Shown: piece by piece, positions 6,150 through 8,028 of the stretch | Layout of the letters: every line of letters starts with the position of its first letter | Position numbering within the stretch: the stretch's first letter is position 1 | From: Micropepsaceae bacterium | Lineage (GTDB): Bacteria; Pseudomonadota; Alphaproteobacteria; Micropepsales; Micropepsaceae | Assembly: GCA_025450355.1 (NCBI GenBank) | Contig: JANWHR010000121.1 | Coordinates: forward strand, 1-8,028 | Direction: 5' to 3' | Length of the DNA: 8,028 nucleotides | Notes under the pieces: generated by a model | The model's input: the letters and a program-made list of their open reading frames with translations, nothing else | Told to the model about the DNA's origin: nothing | Databases searched by the model: none | Program-made: the position numbers and the translations under genes

Positions 6150-6718
6150 TCCGCCGCTCTTTTTTCCTCACTGTGATCGAGCCAGTGCCGGAACTCGCTT
6201 TCGAAGGTCAGCTTTGAAAGATCACGCATGCGCTGCGGATACAGCACGCCATTGATGTGATCGCATTCGTGTTGCACGACGCGGGCGTGAAAGCCGCGCG
6301 CGTCACGCTGAACGCGGCGCCCTTCGGCATCCACACCGGAGTAGCGGATGTGCCGGGGCCGATCGACCCACCCGCGCAATCCGGGTACCGAAAGACAGCC
6401 TTCCCAGCCACCTTCCAGGGTTGTATCCAGAACTTCGATCACGGGATTGATCAGCACGGTCAGCGGAGCGGCATGGTCGAAGCTCTCCGGCTCATCGGCG
6501 CCGGTATCATTGCTCCGTGATGCCGGAGCCTGAAAAATAACGAGCCGAAGCGGAACATGGACTTGCGGCGCCGCAAGCCCGGCGCCATTTGCATCTGCCA
6601 TGGTTTCGATCATGTCCGCGATCAGACGCCGCAGTTCCGGTGCGGCGGGATCACGGACCTGTGCGCAAATCTCCGAGAGCACCGGGTGGCCCATGCGGGC
6701 GATTTTCAGGATTGCCAT
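6146..6718 (-). CDS. def: Peptide deformylase
   Basis: The enzyme removes the formyl group from the initiator methionine of nascent proteins at the ribosome. All three signature motifs are present: GAGLAAPQ (residues 45-52), EGCLS (106-110) with metal-binding Cys108, and QHECDH (149-154) with metal ligands His150 and His154 and catalytic Glu151. The length is 190 against about 170 for E. coli Def; the excess is mainly an Asp/Glu/Ser-rich insert at about residues 65-85 plus a charged C-terminus. No fmt gene is adjacent, so this could be the main deformylase or a second paralogue. It starts 15 bases after the stop of the GlcG-like gene, with TGAGG upstream as an imperfect ribosome site, and overlaps coq9 by four bases. 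All three genes probably form one transcript. Confidence 0.96.
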   Translation of the reverse strand: MAILKIARMGHPVLSEICAQVRDPAAPELRRLIADMIETMADANGAGLAAPQVHVPLRLVIFQAPASRSNDTGADEPESFDHAAPLTVLINPVIEVLDTTLEGGWEGCLSVPGLRGWVDRPRHIRYSGVDAEGRRVQRDARGFHARVVQHECDHINGVLYPQRMRDLSKLTFESEFRHWLDHSEEKRAAE

Positions 6719-6729
6719 CGCGCGAATAT

Positions 6730-6742
6730 GGCCTCAGAGGCC
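6730..6742. repeat. Perfect 6-bp palindrome spanning the GlcG-like gene stop
   Basis: GGCCTC and GAGGCC flank a single A at 6736. On the minus strand the repeat contains the stop codon of the GlcG-like gene and lies 12 bases before the def start. It could fold as a small GGCC stem with a five-base loop. No T-run follows, so it is not a standard terminator; it may be chance or a weak translational element. Confidence 0.3.
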
Positions 6743-7135
6743 AAGAGCGGCAATCCCGGCCAGCGCCACCTGTTCATCTTCGTGACTTTGCACGCCGGAA
6801 ACGCCCACCCCCCCGACCGCTTCGCCTTTGAACAGGATCGGTACGCCGCCCTGGATGGGAAAGGCATCCGGAAAATTCACCACTCCGGGCCGGGTTTTGG
6901 CCGCGTCCTCCCAGGTTTTCCCGGGGCGATGCGTCAGCGCCGCCGAGCGCGCCTTCAGGAACGCCACCTCCGAAGTCTGTGGGCGCGCGCCATCGGCCCG
7001 TTCCAGCAGCAGCAGGAGGCCTGCATCGTCCACAACCGCGATGGTGACTGCCCAGTCGCGCTGGTGGGCCTCCGCACGCGCGCCGGCGAGAATCGCTTGC
7101 GCATCGGAGAGCGTCAGAACTGCTTTATCTCGCAT
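6734..7135 (-). CDS. GlcG/HbpS-family protein (DUF336, heme-degrading/binding-like fold)
   Basis: The 133-residue protein matches the GlcG/HbpS family: VTIAVVDDAGLLLLLERADGA (residues 30-50), a helix with the KARSAAL element (61-67), the PGVVNFPDAFPIQGGVPI segment (83-100), and GEAVGGVGVSGVQSHEDEQVALAG (104-127). Members are small soluble proteins; some bind heme or extracellular ligands and others are accessory genes of unknown role. No signal peptide is visible, so a cytosolic location is likely. The start is fixed at ATG 7135 by a consensus AAAGGAG five bases upstream. The frame extends to 7273, but that part lacks family similarity and runs over the rpsU control region. It is the first gene of the leftward cluster with def and coq9. 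Ligand and function are unknown. Confidence 0.88.
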   Translation of the reverse strand: MRDKAVLTLSDAQAILAGARAEAHQRDWAVTIAVVDDAGLLLLLERADGARPQTSEVAFLKARSAALTHRPGKTWEDAAKTRPGVVNFPDAFPIQGGVPILFKGEAVGGVGVSGVQSHEDEQVALAGIAALGL

Positions 7136-7140
7136 GGTTT

Positions 7141-7147
7141 CTCCTTT
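7141..7147 (-). promoter_or_regulatory. Shine-Dalgarno of the GlcG-like gene
   Basis: AAAGGAG on the minus strand lies five bases before ATG 7135. It decides the start against the longer upstream reading frame. Confidence 0.8.
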
Positions 7148-7189
7148 CGTGACCTTTGCGTTGCTGGAGCGTTCCCAATCCGGCTGCGG

Positions 7190-7218
7190 TGGACAGAATG
7201 ACCCTGTTCTGATAGGAA
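7190..7218 (+). promoter_or_regulatory. Possible rpsU promoter
   Basis: TGGACA (7190-7195) differs from the -35 consensus at one base and is followed after 17 bases by TAGGAA (7213-7218), a three-of-six -10 match. Transcription would start near 7225, leaving a leader of about 23 bases that holds the rpsU ribosome site. No comparable leftward promoter for the GlcG-like cluster was seen in the same 112-bp gap. Confidence 0.35.
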
Positions 7219-7235
7219 CCCGCGCCGGATGGAAG

Positions 7236-7241
7236 AAGGAG
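7236..7241 (+). promoter_or_regulatory. Strong Shine-Dalgarno fixing the rpsU TTG start
   Basis: AAGGAG stands six bases before TTG 7248, the ideal spacing. Together with the conserved S21 N-terminus this selects TTG over the in-frame codons further upstream. Confidence 0.8.
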
Positions 7242-7247
7242 CCCCGC

Positions 7248-7460
7248 TTGCAGATCATCGTTCGCGACAACAATATCGATCAAGCGCTGAAAGCGCTCAA
7301 ACAGAAGATGCAGAGGGAAGGCATCTTCCGCGAGATGAAACTGCGGGGCCATTACGAAAAGCCATCCGAGAAGCGGGCGCGGGAACGTGCCGAAGCCATT
7401 CGGCGGTATCGCAAACTTCAGCGCAAGCGCATGCAGCGCGAAGGACTGCTTCCGCGCTAG
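7248..7460 (+). CDS. rpsU: 30S ribosomal protein S21 (TTG start)
   Basis: The product is 70 residues, the normal S21 length, starting (M)QIIVRDNNIDQALKALK and containing KMQREGIFREMKLRGHYEKP (20-39), then a very basic helix EKRARERAEAIRRYRKLQRKR (41-61) ending REGLLPR. S21 joins the small subunit late, near the 16S 3' end, and helps mRNA recognition during initiation. The start codon is TTG, preceded by an ideal AAGGAG. The same frame stays open upstream to 6828, but that part is antisense to the GlcG-like gene and has no S21 similarity. It is divergent from the GlcG-like/def/coq9 cluster. Its TAG stop overlaps the stop of convergent dmeF in a shared CTAG, so its transcript must end inside dmeF. 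Confidence 0.95.
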   Translation: MQIIVRDNNIDQALKALKQKMQREGIFREMKLRGHYEKPSEKRARERAEAIRRYRKLQRKRMQREGLLPR

Positions 7461-8028
7461 ACCGCGGGCGTGCAGTCGCTGCACACCGAAACTTCTACCG
7501 TCACATGTGACAGGCCTGAATGCAGGGAGCGGATCTGCTCCTTGATGAGATCGGCTGAACACGGCGACGGCGAGACCACAGACACAATCAGCCCCCGATG
7601 GCCTGGTCCAAGGCGCCAGAGATGCATGTCTGAAATTTTGACGCCCAGATCGTCTTCCAGGGTTTTACGGATGTCCCCGGCGAGTGACGGAGCGTCCTCC
7701 ACATCGAGCAGTACACGGCCAGATTGCCGCATCAGCTGAATCGACCAGCGGCCGACCACGACGGCGCCGAGCAGGCCGACCACCGGATCGAGTATTCGCA
7801 AGCCGAACAACAGGCCCGCGCTGAGCGCCGCCAGCGCCAATAGTGATGTGGCGGCGTCTGCCAGCACATGCACATAGGCCGCGCGCAAATTGTAATCCTG
7901 ATGATGGCCAGGATCTTCGGCATCGTGTTCGTCTTCGGCAAGCGCGATGGCGCTGATGATGTTGACCGCAAGGCCGACAGCGCCGACGATGATCGCTTCC
8001 AGATAATGAATGGGTACGGGCGCGTAGA
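7457..8028 (-). CDS. dmeF: Cation diffusion facilitator, DmeF-type Co/Ni exporter, 5' partial
   Basis: The frame is open to the right edge, and 189 residues of the C-terminal part are visible; the first transmembrane helices and the N-terminal metal-site half lie outside. Visible are a helix IHYLEAIIVGAVGLAVNIIS (6-25), a short acidic/His loop with EDEHDAEDPGHH (31-42), and NLRAAYVHVLADAATS (46-61) with the metal-site pair His53 and Asp57. Next come a helix, LDPVVGLLGAVVVGRWS (79-95), and a cytosolic domain with DMHLWRLGPGHRGLIVSV (133-150). The order NLRAAYVHVLADA, LDP, HLWRLGPG fits the DmeF branch that exports cobalt or nickel by proton antiport. The His loop is poorer in histidine than in typical DmeF. 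TTG 7888 is internal, not the start. The C-terminus has a Cys pair (SVCSDC). The stop is shared as CTAG with rpsU. Confidence 0.85.
   Translation of the reverse strand, partial: YAPVPIHYLEAIIVGAVGLAVNIISAIALAEDEHDAEDPGHHQDYNLRAAYVHVLADAATSLLALAALSAGLLFGLRILDPVVGLLGAVVVGRWSIQLMRQSGRVLLDVEDAPSLAGDIRKTLEDDLGVKISDMHLWRLGPGHRGLIVSVVSPSPCSADLIKEQIRSLHSGLSHVTVEVSVCSDCTPAV

Noticed and set aside
5628..6217. Plus-strand open frames opposite coq9
   Set aside because: Arg/Pro-rich shadows of the COQ9-family gene, which has clear signatures.
7206..7219. GTTC/GAAC inverted repeat upstream of rpsU as an operator
   Set aside because: Four-base arms are too short to distinguish from chance; it also overlaps the proposed -10 box.
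6828..7247. Upstream extension of the rpsU frame to a 210-residue protein
   Set aside because: The extension is antisense to the GlcG-like gene; S21 similarity and the Shine-Dalgarno both place the start at TTG 7248.
7136..7273. Upstream extension of the GlcG-like frame to 179 residues
   Set aside because: Consensus AAAGGAG sits just before ATG 7135, and the extra residues overlap the rpsU control region and start.
1..8028. Mobile elements, CRISPR array, tRNA/rRNA genes, toxin-antitoxin or defence genes
   Set aside because: No terminal inverted repeats, transposase motifs, regularly spaced repeats or structural RNA signatures were seen; every gene has a housekeeping or common family identity.

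Overview
The window is a gene-dense, GC-rich stretch of an alphaproteobacterial chromosome. The assignment rests on gene content: a TrcR/DUF1013 cell-cycle regulator, a COQ9-family protein on the strand opposite rpsU, two DUF465/YdcH mini-genes beside purEK, and a DmeF-type metal exporter. The order within the class cannot be fixed from the sequence alone. I see no insertion sequence, phage gene, CRISPR array, tRNA or rRNA. This is core housekeeping territory, not an accessory island.

Layout, left to right: the 3' part of trcR (+) ends one base before the tail of a DedA/YqaA-type membrane protein gene (-). That gene is divergent from a fatty-acyl-CoA synthetase gene (+) with an unusual basic N-terminal extension. 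A hairpin-rich spacer follows. Next are two small coiled-coil DUF465 genes, transcribed away from each other from a 181-bp intergenic region. The second is followed by purE and purK (+), which overlap as ATGA and catalyse the two-step bacterial conversion of AIR to CAIR in purine synthesis. The purK tail overlaps the tail of a leftward cluster read in the order GlcG/HbpS-like protein, peptide deformylase (def), COQ9-family protein, with def and coq9 also joined by ATGA. Divergent from that cluster is rpsU (ribosomal protein S21), starting at TTG behind a strong Shine-Dalgarno. The rpsU stop codon shares a CTAG palindrome with the stop of a leftward, 5'-truncated CDF metal exporter (dmeF) that runs off the right edge.

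Functional themes are purine synthesis (purE, purK), protein synthesis and maturation (rpsU, def), ubiquinone-related function (coq9), lipid and membrane functions (acyl-CoA synthetase, DedA-like protein), cell-cycle regulation (trcR) and metal efflux (dmeF). Gene packing is extreme: all three fully visible convergent pairs abut or overlap.

I found no convincing new multi-gene system. The points most worth a second look are the histone-like N-terminal extension of the acyl-CoA synthetase, the GlcG-like/def/coq9 cluster facing rpsU, and the A6/ATGA junction between purE and purK.
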